A stretch of 64,000 nucleotides of DNA from Saccharomycodes ludwigii (taxonomy: Eukaryota > Ascomycota > Saccharomycetes > Saccharomycodales > Saccharomycodaceae). The DNA is taken from NCBI RefSeq assembly GCF_020623625.1, contig NC_060202.1, positions 1,553,501 to 1,617,500 on the forward strand. Direction: 5' to 3'. Numbering within the stretch: the first letter of the stretch is position 1; each line of letters opens with the position of its first letter. Position numbers and translations under genes: made by a program. The notes beneath the pieces were generated by a model, which saw nothing but the letters and a program-made list of their open reading frames with translations, did not search any database and was not told the DNA's origin. Below are positions 19,276 to 29,527 of the stretch, piece after piece.

Positions 19276-22200
19276 ATGGGGCGATTACTTAGTCCTGAAA
19301 CTTGTGCAAAATTACAAGCAAATCCAAAAAACATCCGTAATATTTGTATTTTGGCCCATGTAGATCATGGGAAAACCTCGTTATCTGATTCATTACTAGC
19401 TTCAAATGGGATTATTTCTACTAAATTGGCAGGGAAAGTACGGTATTTAGATTCTAGACCGGACGAGCAATCACGAGGCATTACAATGGAATCTTCTGCA
19501 ATATCTTTATATTTCCGTGTTTTAAAAAAATTGAACAACAAAGAGGAGGAGGAGGAGGGAGATACCAATGTTCAAGTCAATGAGCATTTAATCAATCTAA
19601 TTGACTCACCAGGTCATATTGATTTTAGCAGTGAAGTTAGCGCAGCAAGCCGTTTATGCGATGGTGCTGTAGTTTTGGTTGACGTTGTCGAAGGGGTTTG
19701 TTCGCAAACAGTTATTGTTTTAAGACAGTGTTGGACGGAAAAGTTGAAGCCTATTTTAGTTTTAAATAAAATCGATCGTTTAATCACCGAATTGAAACTG
19801 TCACCGGAAGAAACGTATTTCCATTTAACCAAAGTTATTGAACAAGTTAATTCTGTTATAGGTTCCTTTTTTGCTGGGGATTTAGCCCTGGATGATTTAT
19901 CTTGGAGAGAACAGATAGAGGCAGGTAATATTGATACTCAATTTGTCGAGAAAGATGATTCTGACTTATATTTCCATCCGGAAAAAAATAATGTTATTTT
20001 TGCCAGTGCTATTGATGGTTGGGGGTTCAATATTGATCAAATTGCAAAATTTTACGAAAAAAAGTTGGGAATGAATAGAAATAAATTGAATCAGGTTTTG
20101 TGGGGTGACTATTATTTGGATTCAAAGACCAAAAAAATTATAGAAAAGAAAGCCCTAAAGGGTAAAAATTTGAAACCCTTGTTTGTATCTTTTATTTTGG
20201 ATAATATCTGGAAAGTGTATGGGTGTGTCTTAGGTGATGCCACTGAGCAAGGTGACCATCAGTTAGATATAGCTGGCATTGAAAAAATTACAAAAGTTTT
20301 GGATGTAAAATTAACACCACGCGATTTAAGGAGCAAAGACCATAAGGCGTTGTTGAAAACCATAATGGGTCAATGGTTACCCGTAAGCACTGCAGTTTTA
20401 TTAACCTGTATTGAGAAAGTTCCCTCTCCTGTCGATTCACAAGCTGAAAAGATTGAGTCTATTTTAAGTGTTACACCAAACGCTGATTTAATTGACGTGG
20501 ATTTAAAAAGTGCCATGGAAAGATGTGATTGTAAAGGCCCTGTTTCAGCATATGTCTCTAAAATGCTATCTATTCCAAGGGAAGAATTACCTATTAAAAA
20601 CGAAGTTAATGAGGCTCCAACTAACCAACTGGCACAGCTTGCTAGGACTGCAAGATTAGAGGCTTTGAAGGTAGCTAAAGCGGCAGAAAGAGCTGAAATT
20701 CTTGCAAAGCTGAACGCACAAAATGAAGATGGAAAAAAAAAAACACAAAACAGGAAAAATGAGAAAAATAAAGACGTACAAGAATCGTATGACGATGGTG
20801 ATGCACTTTATTCCAGAGCCAAAGATACTGTCACAACACCCAATATTGATGGGATGGAAAGGCTTAAGAAAAAATCCAAAGTGATTAATGTGAATGATAC
20901 TAGTAACATCACAAATACTGATGAATTCAAGATTGTTTCTGCTCCAGCGCCTGAATTTCATCTAGACTTTGAATATGAGAAAGATTCTAATGAGTATGGT
21001 TCCGACGATAATGAAGACAGTTATGTGGATGACACTACTGGATTAGATGTGAATAATTATGTTCCGCCCCCTATTGATCCCAACGATCCCTTAAGTTCTC
21101 TATTTGAATATGAAGAGGAGGAACCAATGGACTACCAAGCAGAAGAGGAAGAAAGTTTAGAAGAGGTATCAAATGAAGTTTTGGTTGGATTTGCAAGGAT
21201 TTATAGTGGCACACTAAAAATTGGTCAAGAAATATCCATATTGGAACCAAAGTATGATCCTTCAACACCTGATAAACATATTAAAAGTGCAGTTATTACT
21301 GATTTGTATTTGTTTATGGGAAAAGACTTAATTTCTTTAAACGAAGTTCCAGCAGGTAATATTGTAGGCATAGCAGGACTAGATCATAAAATTTTAAAAA
21401 ATGGTACATTGATCGAGCCTGGTATCAAGGGTGTCAATTTGGCAGGGAGTACCTTTCACTCTCGACCAATTGTTCGTGTTGCTTTGGAATCAGCAGACCC
21501 TACTCAGATGAATAAATTGGTTAGAGGATTAGAATTATTAAACCAAGCGGATCCATGTGTGGAAACGTATGTTGAAGATAATGGCGAACATATTTTGTGC
21601 ACCGCCGGTGAATTACACTTGGAAAGGTGTTTAAATGATTTAGAAGAGAGATTTGCAGGCATTGAGATCACAAGAAGTGACCCAGTCATTCCATACATGG
21701 AAACATATATTTCGACGACTGATATGAATCCTCCCCGTAACTCAGAAGCTGGAAGAGGTTTTGTTCAGTTTAACTTGGGCGAATATAAATTAACGTTACA
21801 TACTATGCCATTGGCTAGAGAGCTCACTCAGTTTCTCATAAATAATCAAGAATCCATCAAACAAATGAATAAACATAAAAAGATTGATATTAAATTTAAA
21901 GAGAATATAAGCAAATTATTGCCAAAACCATTAAATGTTTCAAACATAACCTCATTTGGTGGTAAAAGATGTGGGCCAAATATCCTTTTTTCTTCGAATA
22001 ATGTTTTAAGAAATTACTTTGAGTTTGTTTCTAAAGACAAATTTGCCTATGCGGATTCAATAATCAATGGGTTTCAATTAGCGTGCAATGAAGGACCTTT
22101 GTGTAAAGAAGAAGTCCAAGGAATGGCAATAATTGTAGATGATGTTTATAAGATGACCGAAGAAGAGATTGCTGCATTATGTGTTCCAAATTATCAAATA

Positions 22201-22704
22201 GTAGTTCCAAATTTGAGTGGTCGGTTTATGACTTGCACAAGAGATGCTATCCACGAATCATTTTTAGACTGGTCACCAAGAATAATGTTGGCTATTTACT
22301 CATGTGCTATCCAAGCACCTGTGGAAGTTTTAGGGAAAGTTTACGCTGTTGTTCAAAAAAGACATGGCAGAATTGTTTCAGAAGAAATGAAAGAGGGTAC
22401 TCCATTTTTCGAAATTATCGCACGTATACCCGTTGTTGAAGCTTTTGGGTTCAGTGATGATATTCGGAAAAGAACATCAGGTGCAGCACAACCTCAATTG
22501 GTATTTTCAGGATTTGAGTCGATTGATTTGGATCCATTTTGGGTTCCAACCACGGAAGAGGAATTGGAAAAACTAGGTGAGTTTGCCGATAAGGAAAATA
22601 TAGCTAGAAAGCACATGAATGCAATTAGGAAAAGAAAGGGGTTATTTGTTGATGAAAAAGTTGTCAAAAACGCTGAAAAACAAAGAACCTTAAAAAAGGA
22701 CTGA
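19276..22704 (+). CDS. EFL1: Ribosome assembly GTPase Efl1 (Ria1)
   Basis: Efl1 is an EF-2-like cytoplasmic GTPase. With Sdo1 (SBDS) it releases the anti-association factor Tif6 from nascent 60S subunits. The 1142-residue product matches the 1110-residue yeast protein end to end. GTPase motifs are AHVDHGKTS (about residues 27-35), the RGITMESSAISLYF switch region, DSPGH, and NKID. EF-2-like domains II-V follow, including CTAGELHLERCL and the C-terminal GAAQPQLVFSGFE and DPFWVPTTEEELE. The middle (about 470-620) is an acidic, low-complexity insert, the usual variable region of Efl1 between domains. The start ATG is preceded by an A-rich leader. It is oriented as YNL163C relative to IBD2. Confidence 0.97.
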   Translation: MGRLLSPETCAKLQANPKNIRNICILAHVDHGKTSLSDSLLASNGIISTKLAGKVRYLDSRPDEQSRGITMESSAISLYFRVLKKLNNKEEEEEGDTNVQVNEHLINLIDSPGHIDFSSEVSAASRLCDGAVVLVDVVEGVCSQTVIVLRQCWTEKLKPILVLNKIDRLITELKLSPEETYFHLTKVIEQVNSVIGSFFAGDLALDDLSWREQIEAGNIDTQFVEKDDSDLYFHPEKNNVIFASAIDGWGFNIDQIAKFYEKKLGMNRNKLNQVLWGDYYLDSKTKKIIEKKALKGKNLKPLFVSFILDNIWKVYGCVLGDATEQGDHQLDIAGIEKITKVLDVKLTPRDLRSKDHKALLKTIMGQWLPVSTAVLLTCIEKVPSPVDSQAEKIESILSVTPNADLIDVDLKSAMERCDCKGPVSAYVSKMLSIPREELPIKNEVNEAPTNQLAQLARTARLEALKVAKAAERAEILAKLNAQNEDGKKKTQNRKNEKNKDVQESYDDGDALYSRAKDTVTTPNIDGMERLKKKSKVINVNDTSNITNTDEFKIVSAPAPEFHLDFEYEKDSNEYGSDDNEDSYVDDTTGLDVNNYVPPPIDPNDPLSSLFEYEEEEPMDYQAEEEESLEEVSNEVLVGFARIYSGTLKIGQEISILEPKYDPSTPDKHIKSAVITDLYLFMGKDLISLNEVPAGNIVGIAGLDHKILKNGTLIEPGIKGVNLAGSTFHSRPIVRVALESADPTQMNKLVRGLELLNQADPCVETYVEDNGEHILCTAGELHLERCLNDLEERFAGIEITRSDPVIPYMETYISTTDMNPPRNSEAGRGFVQFNLGEYKLTLHTMPLARELTQFLINNQESIKQMNKHKKIDIKFKENISKLLPKPLNVSNITSFGGKRCGPNILFSSNNVLRNYFEFVSKDKFAYADSIINGFQLACNEGPLCKEEVQGMAIIVDDVYKMTEEEIAALCVPNYQIVVPNLSGRFMTCTRDAIHESFLDWSPRIMLAIYSCAIQAPVEVLGKVYAVVQKRHGRIVSEEMKEGTPFFEIIARIPVVEAFGFSDDIRKRTSGAAQPQLVFSGFESIDLDPFWVPTTEEELEKLGEFADKENIARKHMNAIRKRKGLFVDEKVVKNAEKQRTLKKD

Positions 22705-23204
22705 TAACTGTTATAAGCTTTATCTTATATATTGTGTGTATAAAAACGGTTAAATCTTTGTGTATGATATAAGTCAATTTGCATTGTTATGGAATGATAT
22801 TTTAAATGTTTTTTTTTTTTTTTTTTTTTTTAATAAGTCGGGTAAGCCTTTTTTTTTTTTTTTTTTAAGTACTGTTTATTATCCATGCTTTAGAAAAGTC
22901 GATTTTAAGTTAAAAAAATTTTTTCTAAGCTTTTTCATTGTTGATAATTATCCTAGTTCTTATTTTGTTTTTTATTTTTGGAATAACTCGAGAACTGTCA
23001 TAGCTAGAATTATGATACAAAACAGCGGGAGAGGTAACTCATAATAAATCAGAAGAGTAAATCATTTATTCAATATTTATATACATACTTAGGATAATTC
23101 CAACCGAATTTGTAAGGTCTCACCAATACAAAATATTTTCTCCTTTTCTTTTTTTCTTCTTTTTCTTTTTCTTTTTTTTTTTTAAAAAAAAATTCTTTAG
23201 ATAA
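22705..23204. other. EFL1-IBD2 intergenic region
   Basis: About 500 bp with T runs (22809-22830, 22850-22866) and a pyrimidine tract before IBD2. No gene is seen; short ORFs here consist of poly-Phe from the T runs. Confidence 0.45.
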
Positions 23205-24290
23205 ATGACTAAAAAAGCATCTATTGAAATAGTGTCTAAAGATGGGCCTATTGATTTTAATTTAATGGTTACAGAGGGGCTAAAAGCATTAGCAAAGACA
23301 TTTGATGATCCAGAGTTTTGGAATACAAAACTGCGAAATTCAAATGCTATTGGTGGCTCTACACATTATTTAGATGGAATACCGTGCAACGAAAATGAGG
23401 AACAAGAAGAAAATCGCTGGAATAACAAGAGACAACAGAACAGCTCTAATGATTTGTTAATTGTTGACAATGAAAATAATAATGCTGATTGTAGTAAAAT
23501 CCAACATTATAGTAATAATGACGTTATTATGGACAAGGATAGTGATTCTGAAGACAATGAAACAATGGACTTGGATAATTTAGGTAATTACCATATCCAT
23601 GAACCAACAAAGCCTAATAAATCCTATGGTAATTCCTTTGAAATAAGGTTTACCACAAGTGGTGCTAATAATAATAAAAGAGACCTGATAGAGAAAGATG
23701 AATGCGATATTATGATCACACAAGATATTCTAAGAGAGAATGATGGAATGGAAGTTTTGGATGAAAAAGAGATGAATACATTGAATGCTGCAATCGAAGA
23801 TAAAATTAACGGATTGTTTGAAACAACTTTAGATAATAACATCGATGTTGTTTGTGATAAAAACGATGCAGCTGCGAGTCGTTTAAGGAATAAGAAAAAG
23901 AAAAAAAAAAAAAAAAAAAAAAAAAAGGCAAAGAATAAAAATAAAGAATGCGATACAGAAGACAAATTATATGGCGACATTAATCAGCAGGACCACTTTA
24001 ATGTGGAACATGATCGTAGAGAATGTTGTCCTGATGAATTTGAACATCATACGGCCACTAAAAGTAAATGTAATAACAATTTGTTCAAAATGCTTCCAGA
24101 AGAATTAATAAAAAACCATAATGCTAGAAAAGAACCTAACTTTAGTTACTTAGCATATCTGGAAAAGCCATTATGCGTTTTTTGTGAATATTACTTGGTA
24201 TTTGGTGAATTCCCTATTAATACTATTAAATGGTTTAATAAAAAAACAAAGGGATGCACTTGTCATACTTTTGGACACCACGTTGAGTGA
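23205..24290 (+). CDS. IBD2: Spindle checkpoint protein Ibd2
   Basis: Ibd2 acts in the Bub2/Bfa1 branch of the mitotic checkpoint in yeast. The N-terminus (ASIEIVSKDGPIDFN... EGLKALAK) corresponds closely to the remembered start of yeast Ibd2. The C-terminus has a Cys-rich segment (CVFCEYYLVFGEFP) that is also family-like. The middle is acidic and Asn-rich, interrupted by a Lys run (about residues 230-241) encoded by 26 consecutive A bases, then a further basic stretch. The 361-residue length compares with 351 in yeast. It follows EFL1 in the same direction, as YNL164C follows YNL163C in reverse. The middle is poorly conserved, so the call rests on both ends plus position. Confidence 0.85.
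   Translation: MTKKASIEIVSKDGPIDFNLMVTEGLKALAKTFDDPEFWNTKLRNSNAIGGSTHYLDGIPCNENEEQEENRWNNKRQQNSSNDLLIVDNENNNADCSKIQHYSNNDVIMDKDSDSEDNETMDLDNLGNYHIHEPTKPNKSYGNSFEIRFTTSGANNNKRDLIEKDECDIMITQDILRENDGMEVLDEKEMNTLNAAIEDKINGLFETTLDNNIDVVCDKNDAAASRLRNKKKKKKKKKKKKAKNKNKECDTEDKLYGDINQQDHFNVEHDRRECCPDEFEHHTATKSKCNNNLFKMLPEELIKNHNARKEPNFSYLAYLEKPLCVFCEYYLVFGEFPINTIKWFNKKTKGCTCHTFGHHVE
23901..23926 (+). repeat. 26-nt A run within the IBD2 coding sequence
   Basis: Eight AAA codons plus flanking AAG codons encode 12 consecutive Lys residues. Such a run is prone to replication slippage and, in yeast, poly(A)-encoded Lys stalls ribosomes. Confidence 0.9.
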
Positions 24291-25704
24291 GCAAGAGTTT
24301 TAGTTGGAGGCAGAATTATTCTACTTGTATAGTAGTACGTTGTTTAGGGTCTAAAATTATTTTTGTTGTAAATATATATGGAAAGGATATACACTCTTTT
24401 TTAATTTTTTTTTTTAATAATTAAATGTTATGGTTGTGTATTTATTTATAAAGTGAGACTTATTTGTTTATATTTTTTAAAAAAAAAAGAAAACTTTGTT
24501 TATGATATTTGTTTACTAATGCTGGGTCTGTTTGTTTGTTTGTGTAAACAATTTCGTTTCGCGTAGCACACACGTCAGGACCAGCAGAAACTGTTTTCAT
24601 CTAAACGTTTTTTTCTTTCGGCAATGGGCTTCATGGTGTTGTTGAGTCAGTGTCAGCAAAAAAAAAAAAAAAATAATAATATAAACACAACCTTTTTGTT
24701 GACACTTACAGAGCTCTGACCAGCAAAATAACATGCCAATAATATAAATACCTATTTTTATACAATAATATATCCAAATAAATAAAAGTAACACTAGGTA
24801 AAATATAAACAAATATCAATATACGTAATGAGGTGAAAAAAGGAAAAAAAAAAAAAAATGTAAACAATAATATCCTTTAAAATAATTAACTCAATAAAAT
24901 TATTACATGTTTACAACCTCATAAACAAAATGGAAAGACCTTAGTTTTAGCTAATATACTTATCAATATAGGTCAGAAAAATAAGTAAAGTAAAATATTG
25001 TGGGTTTTTACTATAAACAACTATTTACAAAAAAAAAAAAAAAAAAAAAAAAGGAGTGCTGGCTTGTATATAGTTGTAAATAAAATGTAAATCCAAAGTG
25101 TAAACAAACCATTGGTAGTGTTAAGATTATATTGTTGAAAACAACTTACTTGTATAATTATCTAACAAATTAAATAAATGATAAAAATAAAAATTGGCTG
25201 GAAAAGTATATAAAGGAAGTGTTTCGCTGGGTTTTCCTTTAATTTTCATTTTCACTTTTTACTTTTGTCTTTTTAATATTTCTTTTATTACAATTGCTGG
25301 ACTTTCTAAATCTTGTTTTTTTTTTTTGTCTAGGATAATGTTATTTCAAAATCGATAATCTAAAGTTTAAAATACAAAAAGACCACCAGAACTAATAAGA
25401 AAAACTTCGAGACATATTTCAAGTAACTGTAATTATAAGGAATATTAATACAAAAAAAATTTAACAAGCTCCAGCTTTAACCTAGTCATTCACTCATTAA
25501 TTCAACTTTAATACAATATATATATAAACACACACATATATATATATATTCAAATAAATATCAACCAACATACTTTCTTTAATTTAATCTATCACAATTC
25601 AAACTTTTCCTTTCATTTATTTTTGATTTATTTTCAATTGATTTTTTAACTTTACTTTCATTCAGAGCCACTATTACTTTATTTATCTAAAAAAAAAAAA
25701 AAAA
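24291..25704 (+). promoter_or_regulatory. DSE2 upstream region with seven CCAGC (Ace2/Swi5-type) sites
   Basis: No gene is seen in 1.4 kb. The core CCAGC occurs in either strand at 24581-24585, 24720-24724, 25058-25062, 25197-25201, 25226-25230, 25296-25300 and 25471-25475. The first two read GACCAGCA, close to the Ace2/Swi5 consensus RMCCAGC. A TATATAAA element lies near 25207-25214. S. cerevisiae DSE2 is an Ace2 target, so this fits the gene call downstream. Confidence 0.65.
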
Positions 25705-26868
25705 ATGATTCAAATTATTATTTATTATCTATTCAGTTTTATTTTATTCAGCAACAATGTTTCTGCTGCGTCACAGAAATTACATAAAAGAGATAACGAA
25801 AAGTACTTCACATCGAATGGAGTAGTTTATCAACAAGAGGTTGTAACAAGCTACATTCCACCAGAAACACATTATTACACTTCCTATTACACCTATGTTA
25901 CCACCATTTACAGCACATACACAACGGCTAATAAAAAAACTGTCCAAACGGTAATTTTTGAAACTACGTCTCCAACTACAATATCCAGCGTTTTGACAAG
26001 TAGCACCTCAAGTGCAACCACAACTAGTTCCATTTCAAGTTCTTCCATTTCTACAACTCTTTTATCAAGTTCTATAACAGCTTCTAGTTATTCAGATTCT
26101 ATTTCCGCATCCTTTAGTTCAAATTCTTTCTCCAGTTCGACACCTGTGTCAACTAGTTCTACCACGCTAGCTTCCAGCTCTACTACTCTAGCTTCCAGCT
26201 CTACTACTCTAGCTTCCAGCTCTACTACTCTAGCTTCCAGCTCTACTACTCTAGCTTCCAGCTCTACCACGCTAGCTTCCAGCTCTACTTCTTCATCTGA
26301 CTCTGCTCCTTCATCCAGCTCTACTATAATATCCTCCAACTATGTACCTTTATCCTCCAGCTCTATTGATCAAAGTTCTAGTTCTTCTATGTTATCTTCT
26401 AGTTCTAATGTTTCCCCATCAAGTTCCAGCACCAATTCTGAAGCATCTTCATATACAGTCGTTACTATTAATAGCAGTAGCAATGGTTCTTCATATGTTT
26501 CTATTCCCACCAAAACCTTGACACCGTCATCTTCTAACAAGAATTCTAATATAGTCTCATCGACCAGCATTGTAAATCCTGATAGCACTTTCAGTTCTAG
26601 TCAAATTACAGCCTCTGCAAGTTTAATATCTGATGATGACAATACTGTTGGATTTTTAACTGTGGATACTCCATTTCTAATCACAACAACACAATCTAAC
26701 GGTGAATGCGAGGTTTATTTTTACGAAGCTGTTTATTATAATAGTGCTGGAGATGCTTATACGACTTATTATGAAGAATATACCGGTGCTGGTGTTCCAA
26801 CTATCGATACTTCTTCTACTATAACAAGTACAACCACAAGTTATGTTACTGTTACTTTGAATTCATAA
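25705..26868 (+). CDS. DSE2: Secreted Ser/Thr-rich cell-wall protein, probable Dse2
   Basis: Dse2 is a daughter-cell-specific secreted wall protein that helps degrade the septum from the daughter side. The 387-residue product has a signal peptide (about 1-22) and a Kex2-type KR at residues 28-29. A Tyr/Thr-rich segment (YYTSYYTYVTTIYSTYTT) follows, then about 250 residues of Ser/Thr-rich sequence suited to O-mannosylation. The C-terminal part is less repetitive (CEVYFYEAVYYNSAGDAYTT). There is no hydrophobic GPI-addition tail. The Ser/Thr tract contains six TTLASSS units. Sequence alone would only say secreted mannoprotein. The DSE2 call comes from its place between CHS7 and RPC10 in the YHR142W-YHR143W-A track, its orientation, and the Ace2-type sites upstream. 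Confidence 0.72.
   Translation: MIQIIIYYLFSFILFSNNVSAASQKLHKRDNEKYFTSNGVVYQQEVVTSYIPPETHYYTSYYTYVTTIYSTYTTANKKTVQTVIFETTSPTTISSVLTSSTSSATTTSSISSSSISTTLLSSSITASSYSDSISASFSSNSFSSSTPVSTSSTTLASSSTTLASSSTTLASSSTTLASSSTTLASSSTTLASSSTSSSDSAPSSSSTIISSNYVPLSSSSIDQSSSSSMLSSSSNVSPSSSSTNSEASSYTVVTINSSSNGSSYVSIPTKTLTPSSSNKNSNIVSSTSIVNPDSTFSSSQITASASLISDDDNTVGFLTVDTPFLITTTQSNGECEVYFYEAVYYNSAGDAYTTYYEEYTGAGVPTIDTSSTITSTTTSYVTVTLNS
26161..26286 (+). repeat. 21-bp tandem repeat (six units) in DSE2
   Basis: Six consecutive 21-bp units encode TTLASSS. The inner units are nearly identical and the outer ones differ by ACC/ACT and ACG/ACT changes. Confidence 0.95.
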
Positions 26869-27234
26869 ATTCTTGTTTTTTATTTTTATGTGATTCAATT
26901 CATTTTATATTTTGTGAAATTTGTAATTTAGCTTGTGGTTCAGTATTTCGATAGACTTTTTCCCCCTCCATTCCTTTTACCACGCTCTCCTTCCCAAAAA
27001 AATTCTGCCTTTTTTCCACTTTTATTTTTATTTTTTTTTTGTCTTCTCTTTTAATATGTATTTTTTTTTTTTTTTTTTAATTGCTTCCATAGCACAATAC
27101 CCAGGTTTATATAAGTTTGTTTTAAACAATAAGTGTGTATGTTTTTATCAATAATATACAAGATTTTCAAAAAAAAAAAAAAAAAAAAAAAAACTCGTTA
27201 AAAAGATACTTATAAGCCCAAAGACAAACTTAAA
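26869..27234. other. Convergent intergenic region DSE2 / YNL165W-like
   Basis: T-rich and A-rich 3' flanks with a T run (27062-27078) and an A run (27170-27192). No gene. Confidence 0.4.
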
Positions 27235-28260
27235 TTAGAACAATAAAGGGCCCGAACCCATTGACATAAACATAGCATTATCTCTGCCATGTCTCCTGGT
27301 TTCCTTCCTTGATTCAAATTCAAATATTACTAAGCACATACAACAAACAACCTCCGTATTTTTAGACAATTCCGATGTCCCAGCATCGCTGTTACGGATA
27401 TTAGTATCCTGCTCTGGTTCTCCTACTAATAGTATACCTTCTTTCATTATTCTTTTAGGTCTTAATATAGTGGCATTGGTATCACTAAAGGACGCCCATG
27501 TTCCTACTCTGGCATTCCCTTCTTGATTCACTATAGCCAACTTAAAATTTAATGATCCGAAAACACTTGCAAAACCAGAAGTACCGTACCATCTTAAATA
27601 TAAATTTGGTTTATAAGAGATTTTTACATCAGTGTATCTATGAAGTAGTTTGTTTATCAAAGTTGCCGTATATAAATGGCCAGTGTTAGGATCTGGTCTA
27701 TGGAAATGCAACGTACGTGAGATCGAATGACCGCTTTTATTAGTACTGGAATCCTGCGAAACCGAACAGTACTCAATCCTAAAAAGATAAAGGTTTAATT
27801 CAGCATTAAATCCAACTAGTTCATGCTTAGTTTCGCTTGTTTCATGTAGTTTTTCCTCAGATGTAATATATTTATATATTTTCATAATATAAGGAGACTT
27901 AGACCATATACCCTTCAAAATACTTATCGAAACACATTGGAAAATGGGACATCCTACCAATTCTTTAGTTAAAGGGTCAATTTCAAATAATTCTAAATTC
28001 CTTTTGTTATTTTTATATTTTTGTAATGATGCTTCACTTGTAAAACAGAAAAGTCCTTGTTTCATTAATAATGTTACAAATGGAAGCGCTCTGATTTTTA
28101 TTGGCTGAGAAGATGATGGTACGTTAGGTACTATTGTTGGTGTTTCTGATAAAGTTCTATATAGTTCGGGTCTATCATTATCAGCAAGAGGTTGTTGTTG
28201 TACAATCGAATCGTTTTCGTTTACTAACGTAGCATCACTGTATCTTCTAGGTCTACCCAT
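27235..28260 (-). CDS. YNL165W: Conserved protein of unknown function (YNL165W position)
   Basis: A 341-residue protein with no domain I can name. It starts MGRPRRYSD, and residues 1-50 are probably disordered. The region 55-300 reads as a folded, mixed alpha/beta domain with LYLRWYGTSGFASVFGS and ILLVGEPEQD segments. Near the C-terminus is a Cys-containing strand (EVVCCMCLVIFEFESR). It lies between IBD2 and BNI5 on the opposite strand, the exact setting of YNL165W (406 residues, function unknown). The symbol is therefore positional; an alignment would be needed to confirm it. The length and absence of low complexity make it a clear coding gene. Confidence 0.75.
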   Translation of the reverse strand: MGRPRRYSDATLVNENDSIVQQQPLADNDRPELYRTLSETPTIVPNVPSSSQPIKIRALPFVTLLMKQGLFCFTSEASLQKYKNNKRNLELFEIDPLTKELVGCPIFQCVSISILKGIWSKSPYIMKIYKYITSEEKLHETSETKHELVGFNAELNLYLFRIEYCSVSQDSSTNKSGHSISRTLHFHRPDPNTGHLYTATLINKLLHRYTDVKISYKPNLYLRWYGTSGFASVFGSLNFKLAIVNQEGNARVGTWASFSDTNATILRPKRIMKEGILLVGEPEQDTNIRNSDAGTSELSKNTEVVCCMCLVIFEFESRKETRRHGRDNAMFMSMGSGPLLF

Positions 28261-28708
28261 TTATTGATATAATATTATTCTAATTATGATAAAAGGTAAG
28301 GTGCTTTTGGATTTGTATTTGCTCTTTATAAAAAAAAAAAAGGGAAAATGATATTTTCTTGATAAGATTTAATATTGATGTTAAAAGAGAAAGAAAAAAA
28401 AAGATAAAGTTATTGCTAATGTGTAAAAAGTCCACGAAGTTCTTTTATAGAATATGTAAATATTATTAGACTCAGAGAAACATGCACAAATATTCGCGTA
28501 TTTTATCTTACACCAAAAAAAAATAATAATTTAAAAAATGTACTAACATTTTTCGTTTCTTTTTGCTGTTGTTGTTTATATTTTTATATGTATACATTTT
28601 TTTTTTCTTTTTTCTTCTGTTGTTATTTTTCTATTTATTTTGACAGATTTCAATCAACCATATTCATTCAGGTTATATATCTAGGCAAAAATACATATAA
28701 GCATTACT
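28261..28708. promoter_or_regulatory. Divergent YNL165W-like/BNI5 promoter region
   Basis: About 450 bp, AT-rich, with several A and T runs. No gene or confident motif. Confidence 0.4.
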
Positions 28709-29527
28709 ATGACTGATATAAATAACGGTACAGATAATAACAATGGGTTTACAGATAGAATGTCTCAAATTGAAAAAGATATCAATCAAATGAATGAGAT
28801 GCTACAAGAAAATCTAAATATTAACCAACAATTAAATACCGACATAGAAAACCTAGATAAAGAACTAAAAGAAGAAGAAAAGAGGGAAGAAATAAAGTAT
28901 CTAAAGTTAAAACCTGCTGAATCGAATGTTGTTTCTGCCGCCAGCAATCATGAAAATGAATTGAGACAATTTTTGGAAGATTATAATAAGGAATATAGCA
29001 GTGAAGACACTAATAAAAATGCAACGAGCACCACTACATCGCAAAGAATTGGTGATTATAAAAATGTCAAAAAAATCGATGCAAGTAAAGTACCATTCAT
29101 AAAGAAAAAATCACCTTTCCGTGTTATATCTGTGAACAGTACAAGCAGAAATTCTTCTTCTACTCGAACTTCTAGCGTTAATTCCAACTCTTCAATTGAA
29201 ACTAATGCCTCCTCTATTCATGAAGAAGAACAGCGATCATTTGAAAAAAATAAAAGAAAGTCAAGTAATGACTTGCAAGAGTTATACGACCAATTAAACG
29301 TTAAGGTACATAAAGTTGAAAAAGAAATTAGATATTTAAAAAAAGTAGTAAAAGAGAGGAATTTAACTGTAGAAGATGCAAGTAAATTAAACGAAGGTAT
29401 CGAGAAATTAGAAGGATACTTAGATAAAAAGATTAAACAAAGATATGAAGTTGGCCTTCAATTAACTAGAGGACTAAGAAATCGTGTTATCAGTGATAAC
29501 AATGGATTTTTTGTGGGCAAGTCATAG
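28709..29527 (+). CDS. BNI5: Septin-associated bud-neck protein Bni5
   Basis: Bni5 links septin filaments at the bud neck to the myosin II Myo1 before cytokinesis. The 272-residue product keeps the conserved islands of the 448-residue yeast protein. These are the N-terminal coiled coil (RMSQIEKDINQMNEMLQENL), the central SPFRVISVNSTSR motif, and the C-terminal coiled coil with LEGYLDKKIKQRYEVGLQL, ending in NGFFVGKS. The missing length is the acidic linker present between these islands in yeast, so this is a compact version rather than a truncation. It is oriented as YNL166C within the track. Confidence 0.92.
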   Translation: MTDINNGTDNNNGFTDRMSQIEKDINQMNEMLQENLNINQQLNTDIENLDKELKEEEKREEIKYLKLKPAESNVVSAASNHENELRQFLEDYNKEYSSEDTNKNATSTTTSQRIGDYKNVKKIDASKVPFIKKKSPFRVISVNSTSRNSSSTRTSSVNSNSSIETNASSIHEEEQRSFEKNKRKSSNDLQELYDQLNVKVHKVEKEIRYLKKVVKERNLTVEDASKLNEGIEKLEGYLDKKIKQRYEVGLQLTRGLRNRVISDNNGFFVGKS

